From Bog-756 sp963727955 (GTDB lineage Bacteria > Actinomycetota > Acidimicrobiia > Acidimicrobiales > RAAP-2), in assembly GCA_963727955.1 (NCBI GenBank), contig CAVSII010000007.1:186001-250000 (forward strand): DNA of 64,000 nucleotides. Direction: 5' to 3'. Shown here one piece after another: positions 8,647 to 16,722 of this stretch. How positions within the stretch are numbered: position 1 is the first letter of the stretch; each line of letters opens with the position of its first letter. The notes beneath the pieces were generated by a model that did not search any database, was not told where the DNA came from, and was given only the letters and a program-made list of their open reading frames with translations. A program made the position numbers and the translations under genes.

Positions 8647-10047
8647 TTAATTCGTTAGTTGGCTGTCTAGAAGTTGGTCGATCCTGTCAGCGGCTTGGTC
8701 GACGTAGGTGAGGTAGCGGCCGAGGTGTCCTGTCGCCTCCACGTCAATCCCGAGCCGAGCACGAGCCGTACCAGTAAACATGTCGAGCCGCGAGCCTGCC
8801 ATCCAATCGTTGACCTCCCGGTGTTCGGCCCAACACTTCCGATTGGCCAATTCCACCCGGTACATGCGAAGCCAATCGAGCGGAACCGTGGGCGGGGCAA
8901 CCGGAGTGCAGATACGGTTCTTCACCTCCCCATCTGTGAACGCCGACTCAACGAATCCGATCAGCGCGGCGCTAAAGGCCGGTTGACAGGTACGCACCCA
9001 TTGGAGTGTTATCCGGTCGTCAGCGAAGACGGCCGTGGTGGGGTGCGTAGGGATGCCCGCAGCTGAGCAGTCGATGTACAGCGTGGAAGGCCCAGTCGAT
9101 ATGGTTCCCCGTTCCAACCGGATCTCATCGCCGTTGATGGCTGTCACTCGACCTAGGCGAATCACGCGCTCGATACGACGTAGCTCGGCCACCTCTCCGT
9201 CACTGAGAATGGCGCAATGATACGCCTCCGGCGTCACGTTGGGATCGAGGCGCCGCAGCTCGCCGGTGGCTTCCAGCCGGGCAAAGACATCCTCGACGGA
9301 GTCGGCCAGAGCTACGGCTTCGGCCTGGTCGGCCAGGCTGTTGCAGAACGCGGCGAAAAAGTCGTCGCCGGGCTGGAAGTTGGCACGGTTCAAGTTCCAG
9401 GAATCCCGAGGGACGATCCAGCGGATCCGGTCCGGATCCACTCCGTTCTCGAGGAGCCAGATGCAGGCATCCATGCCGGTCTTGCCTGCTCCGATGACCA
9501 CGAAGTCGTCGTGGGCCGGCCCAGCCCGGGGCAGATCGTTCGGCGGGATGCAGGCCACTCCCGGATCGACGCTGTAGGCCGGCGGAGTGGTGGAGGGGAT
9601 ACGCATGCGGGAATGGGTGGCGTCGACGAACCGGCGGGCCTTGACGGCGCATGTTTTCCCGGAGAGCAGCGAAGTCACGACCCGGTCATTGCCGACCTCG
9701 CTCATCGGGAGGTACTGGACGCGACCCGAGGGCAAAAATCGTTGCCGCATGGTCAACTCATAGTGGCTCACCACCTCCATACCGGTGGCGAGCGCGTAAA
9801 AGCCAGCGTTCAGGCCCATCTCATCGATAGTGCCCGAACCGAGCGAAGCTGAGTTCACCCCGTAGTAGCTGGCCGGCTGATGAAGGCGCACGAAGGGATA
9901 AGCGTCGTTCCAGTGTCCACCCGGACGATCGTGGCGGTCAACGATCACTAACGTCGCCTCCGTCTCAGTCAGCACCGAATCGGCAAACGCCATCCCGGCG
10001 GCGCCAGCACCCATGATCAGGTAATCGGCGGTGAGCGACTCCGTCAT
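8647..10047 (-). CDS. FAD/NAD(P)-binding oxidoreductase (flavoprotein monooxygenase-like)
   Basis: A 466-residue flavoprotein. An N-terminal Rossmann motif (DYLIMGAGAAGMAFADSVL) is followed by VDRHDRPGGHWNDAYPFVRL, the 'GG.W' FAD segment of flavin monooxygenase-like enzymes. A second dinucleotide fold appears at DDFVVIGAGKTGMDACIWLL for NAD(P)H. The start at ATG 10047 is backed by AAGGAAA 8 bases upstream; the frame remains open to 10269, but those codons are poorer in GC at third positions and look non-coding. Cytoplasmic. Substrate unknown; the domain order fits hydroxylation or Baeyer-Villiger-like chemistry, which is inference only. Confidence 0.75.
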   Translation of the reverse strand: MTESLTADYLIMGAGAAGMAFADSVLTETEATLVIVDRHDRPGGHWNDAYPFVRLHQPASYYGVNSASLGSGTIDEMGLNAGFYALATGMEVVSHYELTMRQRFLPSGRVQYLPMSEVGNDRVVTSLLSGKTCAVKARRFVDATHSRMRIPSTTPPAYSVDPGVACIPPNDLPRAGPAHDDFVVIGAGKTGMDACIWLLENGVDPDRIRWIVPRDSWNLNRANFQPGDDFFAAFCNSLADQAEAVALADSVEDVFARLEATGELRRLDPNVTPEAYHCAILSDGEVAELRRIERVIRLGRVTAINGDEIRLERGTISTGPSTLYIDCSAAGIPTHPTTAVFADDRITLQWVRTCQPAFSAALIGFVESAFTDGEVKNRICTPVAPPTVPLDWLRMYRVELANRKCWAEHREVNDWMAGSRLDMFTGTARARLGIDVEATGHLGRYLTYVDQAADRIDQLLDSQLTN

Positions 10048-10446
10048 GTGCCCATTTCCTTGCTCTCGAACTTGGCGGAACCGTAATGTTGGCTCTGCAG
10101 GGATGAGGCCTGGACCTTGTCCAGAATACTGCCTGATTAGATCCATTCCTGCACGCAAGACATTTGGATGCCGATTGGCTTCCTCAATAAATTGTGTAAC
10201 CACCCGGGCCGTTGGTGTTGCTGCGGCTCGCAAGTAAGGCAAGTCAGAAGGGTATGCCCCAACCATCAAGGCTATTAAGGCCCGACCGGAATCGTTCTAT
10301 CCCCGGTGGGATCGCCATGCTGCAACTGCCGGTACCGGCGACACTAACGCACCCCGGTCGACAGAAACGAGTCTCCTCCGTTCCGACTTGTCAGGGGCAG
10401 CGAATCACCCCTCCATCCACACTGTTGAAGGTGTACGTTTTGGATT
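10048..10446. other. Divergent intergenic region, no gene supported
   Basis: About 400 bases between the flavoprotein (minus) and the cyclase (plus). The minus strand is open across 220 of these as an in-frame extension of the flavoprotein, but with no homology and weak coding character. It should contain both promoters. Confidence 0.45.
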
Positions 10447-11259
10447 GTGCCGATGTATATCGACCGCCATGACGCGCCGGGAGTGTCGCCCGAGCAACTG
10501 GCCGCTGCTCACCTCTTGGATCTGGAGATTCAAGACAGACACGGTGTCAAATATCACACCTACTGGTTCGATCAGGAGAATGGAACAGTGTTCTGTCTCG
10601 CTGAGGGACCGAACAAGAAAGCGGTCGTGGCTGTGCACCAGGAGTCCCACGGCATGACGGCGGGTACTGTATTGGAGTTCGACGCACGGACGCCGCTCAA
10701 TGCGTATATGGGGTCGATACCCGACCATCCTCCGGGCACCGCGTACACGGCGCCAGCTCTGAGAGCCATCCTGTTCACGGATATCTGCGGATCGGTGGCC
10801 CAGACGCAACAACTCGGTGACGAAGGTCACATGGAGTTGCTCAGCGAGCACAATGCGATCGTTCGGGGCGAGCTCGCCGCCAACCACGGTCGTGAGGTCA
10901 AACACACGGGTGACGGGATAATGGCGGCCTTCACGTCCGTGGTGTCCGCTGTCGACTTTTCGGTAGCCGTCCAACGACGCATTCACGAACGCAACCTGAA
11001 AGCCCGTACTCCGTTCTATATCAGTATTGGCATCAGCGCAGGTGAACCGGTCACAGACGACAATGACGACCTGTTCGGTGCCGCGGTTCAGCTGGCTGCT
11101 CGGCTCTGTGCTGCCGCATCGGACGGCGACATTGTCGTATCGGTGGCCGTTCGTGAACTCTGCATGGGCAAATCGTTCAGATTCGACGACAGGGGCGAAC
11201 ACAGTCTGAAGGGACTACCGGAGCCCGTCCACCTCTACCGGATCCATTGGAGCGAATGA
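10447..11259 (+). CDS. DUF4242 (nickel-binding-like) domain fused to a class III nucleotidyl cyclase
   Basis: A 270-residue two-domain protein from GTG 10447. Residues 1-80 match the DUF4242 ferredoxin-like family, whose Streptomyces member binds nickel (MPMYIDRHDAPGVSPEQLAA; KYHTYWFDQENGTVFCLAEG). Residues about 105-268 are a class III adenylate/guanylate cyclase: FTDICGS holds metal ligand Asp112, VKHTGDGIMAAF holds Lys152 and the second metal Asp156, and DDLFGAAVQLAARL holds Asp208 and Arg219. Lys plus Asp favour ATP. The transition-state Asn is replaced by Gln215, seen in some cyclases of this type. It has no membrane segment, so it is a soluble cyclase probably controlled by the N-terminal domain (inference). 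Confidence 0.85.
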   Translation: MPMYIDRHDAPGVSPEQLAAAHLLDLEIQDRHGVKYHTYWFDQENGTVFCLAEGPNKKAVVAVHQESHGMTAGTVLEFDARTPLNAYMGSIPDHPPGTAYTAPALRAILFTDICGSVAQTQQLGDEGHMELLSEHNAIVRGELAANHGREVKHTGDGIMAAFTSVVSAVDFSVAVQRRIHERNLKARTPFYISIGISAGEPVTDDNDDLFGAAVQLAARLCAAASDGDIVVSVAVRELCMGKSFRFDDRGEHSLKGLPEPVHLYRIHWSE

Positions 11260-11557
11260 GGTGGCGGATGCCCAACTGGTCTCATACAGGATCGCCCTAC
11301 CTGCCACGCCTCCAAGCTCGCCCCGGCCGCACCGAAAGAGCCAATTCGAATGGGAATGCGGTCCTAAGGTGGAATCATCCTCGGGCACCGACCCGTCGCA
11401 TGACCTCATCGGATGAGTAGTCGGCGCGCGGGATCGGCGGAACATCACCGCCCGAGCGACGACTGGACCCCCTGCGGGCTGCTGCGACTACAAGGACCAA
11501 CTGCTGCGCGACCGATCGGGTTAGACAGTCAGTTCAGCGGGGACAGACGTGCGGCCC

Positions 11558-12700
11558 TCAACGGGCCAGGATGGTGACGGCAGCGATGCCGGGAGCTCCG
11601 TAGACCTGGGCGTAGCCGACTCGCGGGTCGCCTTCGACCTGGCGGTCGCCGGCTTCCCCGCGGAGCTGGAGCACAAGCTCGTGGACCTGGCGGAGGCCGG
11701 AGGCGCCGATCGGCTCACCGTTGGCGATAAGGCCGCCATCGGTGTTGATCGGCATCGAGCCGGTGATCTCGGTGGCGCCCGTGGCGAGAAGCTTCTCCTG
11801 CTCACCGTCGGCGCAGAAGCCATTCTCGGCCATGTGGATGACCTCGGCGCCGGCATCGGTGTCCTGAAGCTGGATCACGTCGACGTCCTCAGGCCCGATT
11901 CCTGCAACCTGGTAGGCGGCGCGGGACGCGTACACGGTGGGGGCGACATCTTCCTCTACGGGGGCCCATGTGGTGTTGACCTCATAGGCGCCGTAGTTGC
12001 GCGTGCGGATTTCGGTCGCCTTTACGTACACCGGCGTATCGGTATACCGGTGGGCGATGTCGGCGCGGCAGAGCACGACGGCCGCGGCGCCCTCGTCAGG
12101 AGCGCAGAACATGTAGGAGGTCAAGGGGTAGTTGAGCATTTGTGAGCCGAGGATCTCCTCCTCACTGATCGGCTTGCGGCGGAAGGCCTTCGGGTTGAGA
12201 GCGCCGTTGCGGTAGTTCTTCGCCGCCACCTTGGCCAGCGTCGCAGAGGAGACAGCGTGGTCGTGCATGTACTTGTTGATCTTCATGCCGAAGAACTTGG
12301 TAGTGACGTATTGCCCGTTCTCCTGGTACCAGGCGGGCACGTTGGTGAGCGTAGGGTTTCCCTTGAATGAGCCCCGAGGGTGCTTGTCGGTGCCTACGGC
12401 CATGACGATGTCGCCGGCGCCGGCGCGGATGGCGTTTGCGGCCTGCTGGATGGTGGCGGCGCCGGTCGCACACGCGCTGAACACGTTGATGAAGGGGATG
12501 CCGGTGAGTCCGACCAGAGCGGTGACGGGGTCGGTCCAGACCTCCCAGCTCCCGCCGAAGGCGCACTGGACGTCACTCCACGGCACGCCAGCGTCGGTCA
12601 TGGCCAGCTCCATGGCATCGGCGCCCATCTCGAACGCGGTCTTGTCGCCGTGGCGGCCGAAGGGGTGGAGGCCTACCCCGATGATTGCGACGTCGTCCAT
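11558..12700 (-). CDS. Thiolase family protein (SCP2-thiolase-like)
   Basis: A 380-residue thiolase-fold enzyme beginning MDDVAIIGVGLHPFG. The nucleophilic Cys77 sits in NVFSACATGAATIQQA, and the C-terminal SMPINTDGGLIANGEPIGAS carries the usual glycine-rich segment. It follows the DUF35 gene directly, with the stop of that gene at 12701-12703 and this ATG at 12700, so the two are co-translated. This DUF35-thiolase pairing is standard for non-decarboxylating or lipid-transfer-type thiolases that cleave or condense acyl-CoA, including steroid side chains. Cytoplasmic; precise substrate unknown. Confidence 0.9.
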   Translation of the reverse strand: MDDVAIIGVGLHPFGRHGDKTAFEMGADAMELAMTDAGVPWSDVQCAFGGSWEVWTDPVTALVGLTGIPFINVFSACATGAATIQQAANAIRAGAGDIVMAVGTDKHPRGSFKGNPTLTNVPAWYQENGQYVTTKFFGMKINKYMHDHAVSSATLAKVAAKNYRNGALNPKAFRRKPISEEEILGSQMLNYPLTSYMFCAPDEGAAAVVLCRADIAHRYTDTPVYVKATEIRTRNYGAYEVNTTWAPVEEDVAPTVYASRAAYQVAGIGPEDVDVIQLQDTDAGAEVIHMAENGFCADGEQEKLLATGATEITGSMPINTDGGLIANGEPIGASGLRQVHELVLQLRGEAGDRQVEGDPRVGYAQVYGAPGIAAVTILAR

Positions 12701-13138
12701 TTAGCTCTCCTCCTTGTTCTGCACCCCGACCGGAGCAAAGGCGAAGGTGATGATCTCATTTCCGTCGCCGTCCACGGTAAACGGGACAATTTTCAGCTCG
12801 ACCTCCATGCCAAAGTCGAGCTTTGCGGGGTCGCTTTCGGTCAGGCGAGACTCGACCCGCACGACACCTTCAAGCTGCACCAGCCCTACCCCAAAGGGCT
12901 CGAAGGGTGCCCCTGTTGGGTTGCCCACATAGTCGAAGCTCGGCGGGAAGCCCTGGGTTGTCCAGGACACGAGGGTGCCGCGGCGTGGGAGGGGTAGTTC
13001 GGCCATGCCCGGGCTGCTACAGCGCGGACACCGGGATTGCACTGGGAACGTGACCGCCCCGCAGCTCTCGCACCGGCTGCCGATCAACTGCGGCTCATCC
13101 GCCGGCCAAGTAAAAACGTCAGCGATCGGCTGCTGCAT
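12701..13138 (-). CDS. Zn-ribbon/OB-fold (DUF35) acyl-CoA-binding partner
   Basis: A 145-residue protein of the DUF35 family. The N-terminal rubredoxin-like ribbon has two CxxC knuckles (SRCESCGAVTFPVQSRCPRC), followed by an OB fold that includes RRGTLVSWTTQGFPP. ATG 13138 is preferred over the TTG three bases earlier; GGAGGAGC is an ideal ribosome binding site. These proteins act as non-catalytic subunits that bind acyl-CoA for their thiolase. The thiolase gene begins at once after the stop codon. Confidence 0.9.
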   Translation of the reverse strand: MQQPIADVFTWPADEPQLIGSRCESCGAVTFPVQSRCPRCSSPGMAELPLPRRGTLVSWTTQGFPPSFDYVGNPTGAPFEPFGVGLVQLEGVVRVESRLTESDPAKLDFGMEVELKIVPFTVDGDGNEIITFAFAPVGVQNKEES

Positions 13139-14130
13139 CAAAGCTCCTCCACCGTCAGATTCATGGCGGTCACGCTAGTCGGCGGGGGTACGAACATCCA
13201 GAAACCTTGAGAGGTGGTGGACAGGTGGTCGAGGGGCGACTGTGCCGGCCCGCACAGATCTCCCACCTCGTAGTCCGTGGAGTCGCCAAAGGCCTATCGC
13301 CGTGTTTTGTACCGGCGATGGAGGGGACGGGTGGCTCCGTCCTCTCGCTGCAGTTCGACCCCACGACGAGCGGTATAACAATCGGGAGCCGGCGACCAGC
13401 CGGCGGACCAACCCGGCGGCCGCCGGGTTGGTCGGCCTCATCGACCAGAAGCGCCGGTATCACGCGCCGACGATCAGCCACAGTGGGAGATAACGCCCAC
13501 GGCCGGCGCACCGTGTGGGTCACCTTTCGATGCTGGCGTTTGAGCAGCAGGGGCTGCGGTAAGCATGTGGACGATGACACATTGCCGGAAGGTTGGTATC
13601 TCGATCGCTACGGGGTCATCAGCAGCGATGGATCTCCCAAGCTCGGCCCTCCAACCTCGTGCGAGACGATGATCAGGAGTGCAGGGACGAGCCACTCCCG
13701 ATCGGCCACCATCACACCCCGACGTTGAAATACCCTTCAATTCGACCGACTCATTGGGGCGAAGCGGTCTTCGGTGTGCCGACGAGATTCACTACAGGCG
13801 GTTATCAAGACGAGGATGTACGGGAATACCGTATTAGACGGGATGCTCGTTCTCCCCAACGCGGCGCGGCCACTAGGCCGGACCGTACCACCGCCCATAG
13901 AGTGATCCTTTGATCGCAGGCCTCGACATCAGGCGCAAGGAAACGTTGGAGGCAAGGGTGGAACCGCTGGTTCGGAAGGGTGGGGCCCTTCCCCGAATAA
14001 CTAAGGCAGGTCCTACTCGGTTGTTCACACGCCTGGATGTGCCGGAGCGTGACACTCTCCCGCTAGTCGGGGGCAGACCACTCAGCGGTCCGTGCCCACG
14101 TTGCGATCGGAAGCGTCGCAGCAAGACCCC
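13139..14130. other. Nearly 1 kb with no supported gene
   Basis: Several open frames of 60-170 codons exist on both strands, but none shows a domain, a good ribosome binding site or a consistent codon pattern. The main signal is a 28-base perfect palindrome at 13406-13433, reported separately. The stretch upstream of 13138 must contain the promoter of the DUF35-thiolase operon. Confidence 0.5.
13406..13433. repeat. Perfect 28-bp palindrome
   Basis: Arm GACCAACCCGGCGG at 13406-13419 is followed immediately by its reverse complement to 13433, with no loop and no mismatch. A shorter GCCGGC repeat flanks it on the left. It lies about 270 bases upstream of the DUF35-thiolase operon and has no T-run. 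Confidence 0.8.
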
Positions 14131-14640
14131 GTGACCTCCGTGAGCACTGTCAGAACCCAGAGGTTAGAGATTCGACCGGTGGTTGAGTCAGACAGGCCAC
14201 AGTGTGTCGATTTGTTTATGGACTCAGACTTTATGGTCTATTCCGCCACCGGTGCACTCGACCGCAAGGGAGCGAATGCCCGATTCGATCATATGATGAA
14301 CTTCTCGCTGAGGCTTTCTTTCGGCAAGCGGGCCATTATCGAAGCGTCGACTGCATCTCTTATTGGTTACGTGGGAGTCGACGAGTTCGAGTTCAGTGGC
14401 GAAAGTCGGCTCGAGTTCGGTTACAGACTCGTTCGGGCGTCGCGTGGATACGGGTATGCGACGGAGGCTGCAAGCGCCATCTTGGAAATGGCAAGTCAAG
14501 CGTGGCAGGGGGAACTTCTGGCATTTATCGATCCTCGCAATGGCGCCTCTCGAAAGGTCCTGATCAAGACGGGATTCGACTTTGTTGCACACATCGTGAT
14601 CAACGGTGACAGAGCTGAGCTTTACAGCCGCTCGATCTGA
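14131..14640 (+). CDS. GNAT family N-acetyltransferase (RimJ/RimL-like)
   Basis: A protein of about 169 residues. RTQRLEIRPVVESDRPQCVD is the usual start of ribosomal-protein-type acetyltransferases; FGYRLVRASRGYGYATEAA contains the acetyl-CoA-binding R/Q-x-x-G-x-G/A variant, and NGASRKVLIKTGFDFV is the typical C-terminal helix ('N..S..VL.K.GF'). The start is uncertain: GTG 14131, GTG 14140 and GTG 14092 are all in frame and none has a strong ribosome binding site. Third-position GC is lower than in neighbours, which hints at foreign origin. Acceptor unknown. Confidence 0.75.
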   Translation: MTSVSTVRTQRLEIRPVVESDRPQCVDLFMDSDFMVYSATGALDRKGANARFDHMMNFSLRLSFGKRAIIEASTASLIGYVGVDEFEFSGESRLEFGYRLVRASRGYGYATEAASAILEMASQAWQGELLAFIDPRNGASRKVLIKTGFDFVAHIVINGDRAELYSRSI

Positions 14641-14685
14641 CGGTCGCCTCGAGTGGATCCTGCCTGGCCGTTGACCGGGGCCACG

Positions 14686-15108
14686 TCAGTCCGATGTGGC
14701 TTGCCTCATCAAGGCGTCATAGCTGGCTACCTTCTGAGTGTCGAGGTTGACTTCGTCGAGAATAATTTTGCCCCAGCGAAGTCGCACGTATTGGACTCCG
14801 TGGTTTGCATACACGACCTGGCCGGAGCGATCGCGCAAAGAGTCATCGAAAATGACGCAGACTCTCATGTCCCACGGAGGTCCGCTCACGAGAACGTCGA
14901 GCACCACAAGCTGTGGTTTGAGAGCGGCAAAGCGTTCAAACCACGACTCAATCAAGTGGTGGTCGGTGGTGTCGATAGCCCAGCTATGGGATCCGGCAAA
15001 TCGAAACCGCGCATCCGATCCGAACAGACTCACCACCGGTTCCCAATTCCCGGCGCTCAGCGCACGATACCCCCGTTTAACCAGCATTCGAACCAACCGT
15101 CTTCGCAT
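14686..15108 (-). CDS. NTF2-like (SnoaL-type) protein
   Basis: About 140 residues with the cone-shaped NTF2-like fold pattern: a first helix (RMLVKRGYRALSAGNWEPVV), a strand pair around DARFRFAGSHSW, a helix ESWFERFAALKPQ, and closing strands ending VYANHGVQYVRLRWGKI. Start ATG 15108 has AAGGGAAG 8 bases upstream. Such proteins are small isomerases, cyclases or binding domains; no catalytic residues can be named here. Convergent with the acetyltransferase. Confidence 0.7.
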   Translation of the reverse strand: MRRRLVRMLVKRGYRALSAGNWEPVVSLFGSDARFRFAGSHSWAIDTTDHHLIESWFERFAALKPQLVVLDVLVSGPPWDMRVCVIFDDSLRDRSGQVVYANHGVQYVRLRWGKIILDEVNLDTQKVASYDALMRQATSD

Positions 15109-15264
15109 CGGCTTCCCTTTCGAATCGAAGAAGTCAGCAGTGATGACTCTATTTTGCAACCCCCTCACCGGCCGACGAATGGCATCGCACTATGGGGGGA
15201 TCTGCGCCCTCCCGGCATGTCGGTCGAATCGGGTCGACTCCGTCCGCTTCGGGGGTCGGGGCAT

Positions 15265-15509
15265 TCGCCAATGTCTTGTCGTTCGCACGAGAGGAACGGA
15301 TCGGAGTGCGGATGGTCTGGACACCGATCGAGCTGAGCACATCGTCAAAGCTGGCTGTGACCTTGTGGTCACGGATGAGGGACCGGGCTCCGCCCCACCG
15401 CCTCTTCGAGATCGGTGGCGAAGTTGCGGGCCACCAGGGCCACTGGGGCCGTCGGTGGGCGGCTGGGCTGGGTGGTGGCGCCGAGCGCGTGGACGAAGCG
15501 GCTCTCCCA
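15265..15509 (-). pseudogene. Remnant of an integrase-core (DDE) transposase
   Basis: On the minus strand, one frame reads WESRFVHALGATTQ... and later VALVARNFATDLEE, and after a shift a second frame reads SLIRDHKVTASFDDVLSSIG then VQTIRTPIRSSRAN. These match consecutive pieces of the retroviral-integrase-type core in IS3-like and related transposases ('VHLLG.TAHPT...QARNL..DL', 'FLIRDRD.KFT..FDDVF', 'IIRTP..APRAN'). Two residues of the 'RDRD' segment are lost, there is at least one frameshift, and both ends of the gene are absent. An old, degenerate insertion. Confidence 0.7.
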
Positions 15510-15549
15510 GCTCAATATCGGCGTTTTGCATCATGATCGTGGCCCCTCA

Positions 15550-16080
15550 TCACGGAGCAAATGGCTTTTGAGTCTCTGCGTGGTGCTCGGCGACACCGTG
15601 GAATCCGCGTTGACGGGAATTCCAGTCGTAGACAACGGCGGTGCTGGCGATCAGGTCGTGCAGGGCGCAGCGGTCCCTCCGGAGAAGGATGAGGAGAATC
15701 CCGATACCCAATGTGAGAATGCTGAGGGGAAACGCCAGCACCCGCACGATTGCGTGTTTGCCGTTCAGTCCCGACCCGTCATCGCGGACGACCCGTAAGC
15801 CGAGAAGGGTCATGCCGAGCGTCCGTCCGCTCATGGCCAGCGGATAGGCGCAGTAGGCGAAAGATAAGACCACCAGCAGAGTAATGGAGAGTATCGGTAT
15901 TTGGGAGAAGGTGAAATGGTAATCAGAGACTGCGTTGACGAGATACTCGATCACGTCACCGGCCACGGCGAAGATCAAGACAATGATGCCGACATCGACG
16001 AGAAAAGCACCTAACCGGCTGACGAAGCCGGCGTAATGGCCCTCGTCTTCCTGATGGCGTAGTGCTATCTGAGCGGTCAC
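15550..16080 (-). CDS. RDD family membrane protein
   Basis: A 176-residue integral membrane protein. GFVSRLGAFLVDVGIIVLIF carries the Arg and Asp of the RDD signature, two further hydrophobic helices follow (ITLLVVLSFAYCAYPLAM; LAFPLSILTLGIGILLILL), and RTLGMTLLGLRVV plus DRCALHDLIASTAVVYD complete the family pattern. GTG 16080 overlaps the stop of the upstream gene (GTGA), so the two are translationally coupled. The family is thought to act in transport; no substrate can be named. Confidence 0.85.
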   Translation of the reverse strand: MTAQIALRHQEDEGHYAGFVSRLGAFLVDVGIIVLIFAVAGDVIEYLVNAVSDYHFTFSQIPILSITLLVVLSFAYCAYPLAMSGRTLGMTLLGLRVVRDDGSGLNGKHAIVRVLAFPLSILTLGIGILLILLRRDRCALHDLIASTAVVYDWNSRQRGFHGVAEHHAETQKPFAP

Positions 16081-16658
16081 ATGGAACCCTGGTCCAGATC
16101 ATGGAGAAGCAAGGGCGGACCGCTCGGAAGGGTGGATTCCTTTCGTCGCAGGAGGCGATCTACGTGGCGCTGCACCCACATGTCGAGATCGATGCCATGG
16201 TCGCGAAGGTGATCGACCGCCCGACGGGCTGCCGCGCCGCCAGAGCGAGCGACTAACGAGCCGACCCGGGTCTGCTCGATCAAGGCGTCAATGTCCACCC
16301 GCTCCAAGATCGCATTCATGTCGACACGGTCGACCAATGCGTCCAAGTCCACCCGTGCGAGCAGGCCGTTGAGATCTGTCTGAGCCAAGAGGGCGTTGAG
16401 GTCAACCTTTTCAAGCGCGGCGTTGAGGTCGACACGCTCGACGACGGCCTGGATGTCGATCCGCCGCACGACACCATTCACGTCGATGGCGTCTACGACC
16501 CCGGGGGCTACGTCATTGGCCACCGACTGCAGAAGTTCAGTTCCTTCCTCAACCAACGATCCAAGAGCCTTTCGTCGGGTTGGCCTCGGAGGTCTCCTGC
16601 GTCTCGGTGGAGCCACCCAACCATTCTTGCATCGCCGAGCACTGGCTTTCACAGCCAC
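16077..16658 (-). CDS. Nonapeptide-repeat protein coupled to the RDD protein
   Basis: About 193 residues from a GTG near 16658 (start uncertain; the frame is open to 16766, which would overlap the divergent WS/DGAT gene). The central part is a run of eight nine-residue repeats of the form D-[LIVM]-[ND]-[AG]-[LIV]-[LIV]-x-x-[VTI] (for example DLNALLAQT, DLNGLLARV, DLDALVDRV). A degenerate ninth (RVGSLVARS) and a basic tail (RHVDRLLRRKE) follow. Similar repeats are known beside, or fused to, RDD domains in actinobacteria. The regular Asp/Leu pattern suggests a solenoid or amphipathic helix. No catalytic motif. Confidence 0.7.
   Translation of the reverse strand: MAVKASARRCKNGWVAPPRRRRPPRPTRRKALGSLVEEGTELLQSVANDVAPGVVDAIDVNGVVRRIDIQAVVERVDLNAALEKVDLNALLAQTDLNGLLARVDLDALVDRVDMNAILERVDIDALIEQTRVGSLVARSGGAAARRAVDHLRDHGIDLDMWVQRHVDRLLRRKESTLPSGPPLLLHDLDQGSM
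16270..16488 (-). repeat. 27-bp periodic coding repeats (nonapeptides)
   Basis: Eight consecutive 27-base units encode the nonapeptides of the gene at 16077-16658. Units share GTCGA/GTCCA and AGG/ACG blocks but differ at several bases, so they are not recent copies. Confidence 0.65.
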
Positions 16659-16722
16659 GACTAAGGAAGTCGATCCGGACGGATTTGCTTCCCGATGGCG
16701 CAGCGCAGCGTGAGGTGGCAAA

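Noticed and set aside
10048..10269. N-terminal extension of the flavoprotein in the open frame
   Set aside because: A good ribosome binding site precedes ATG 10047, the Rossmann fold starts right after it, and the upstream codons have low GC at third positions.
13170..13580. 136-codon ORF on the minus strand (and overlapping plus-strand ORFs)
   Set aside because: No domain, poor start, and Arg/Pro-rich composition typical of chance frames in GC-rich DNA.
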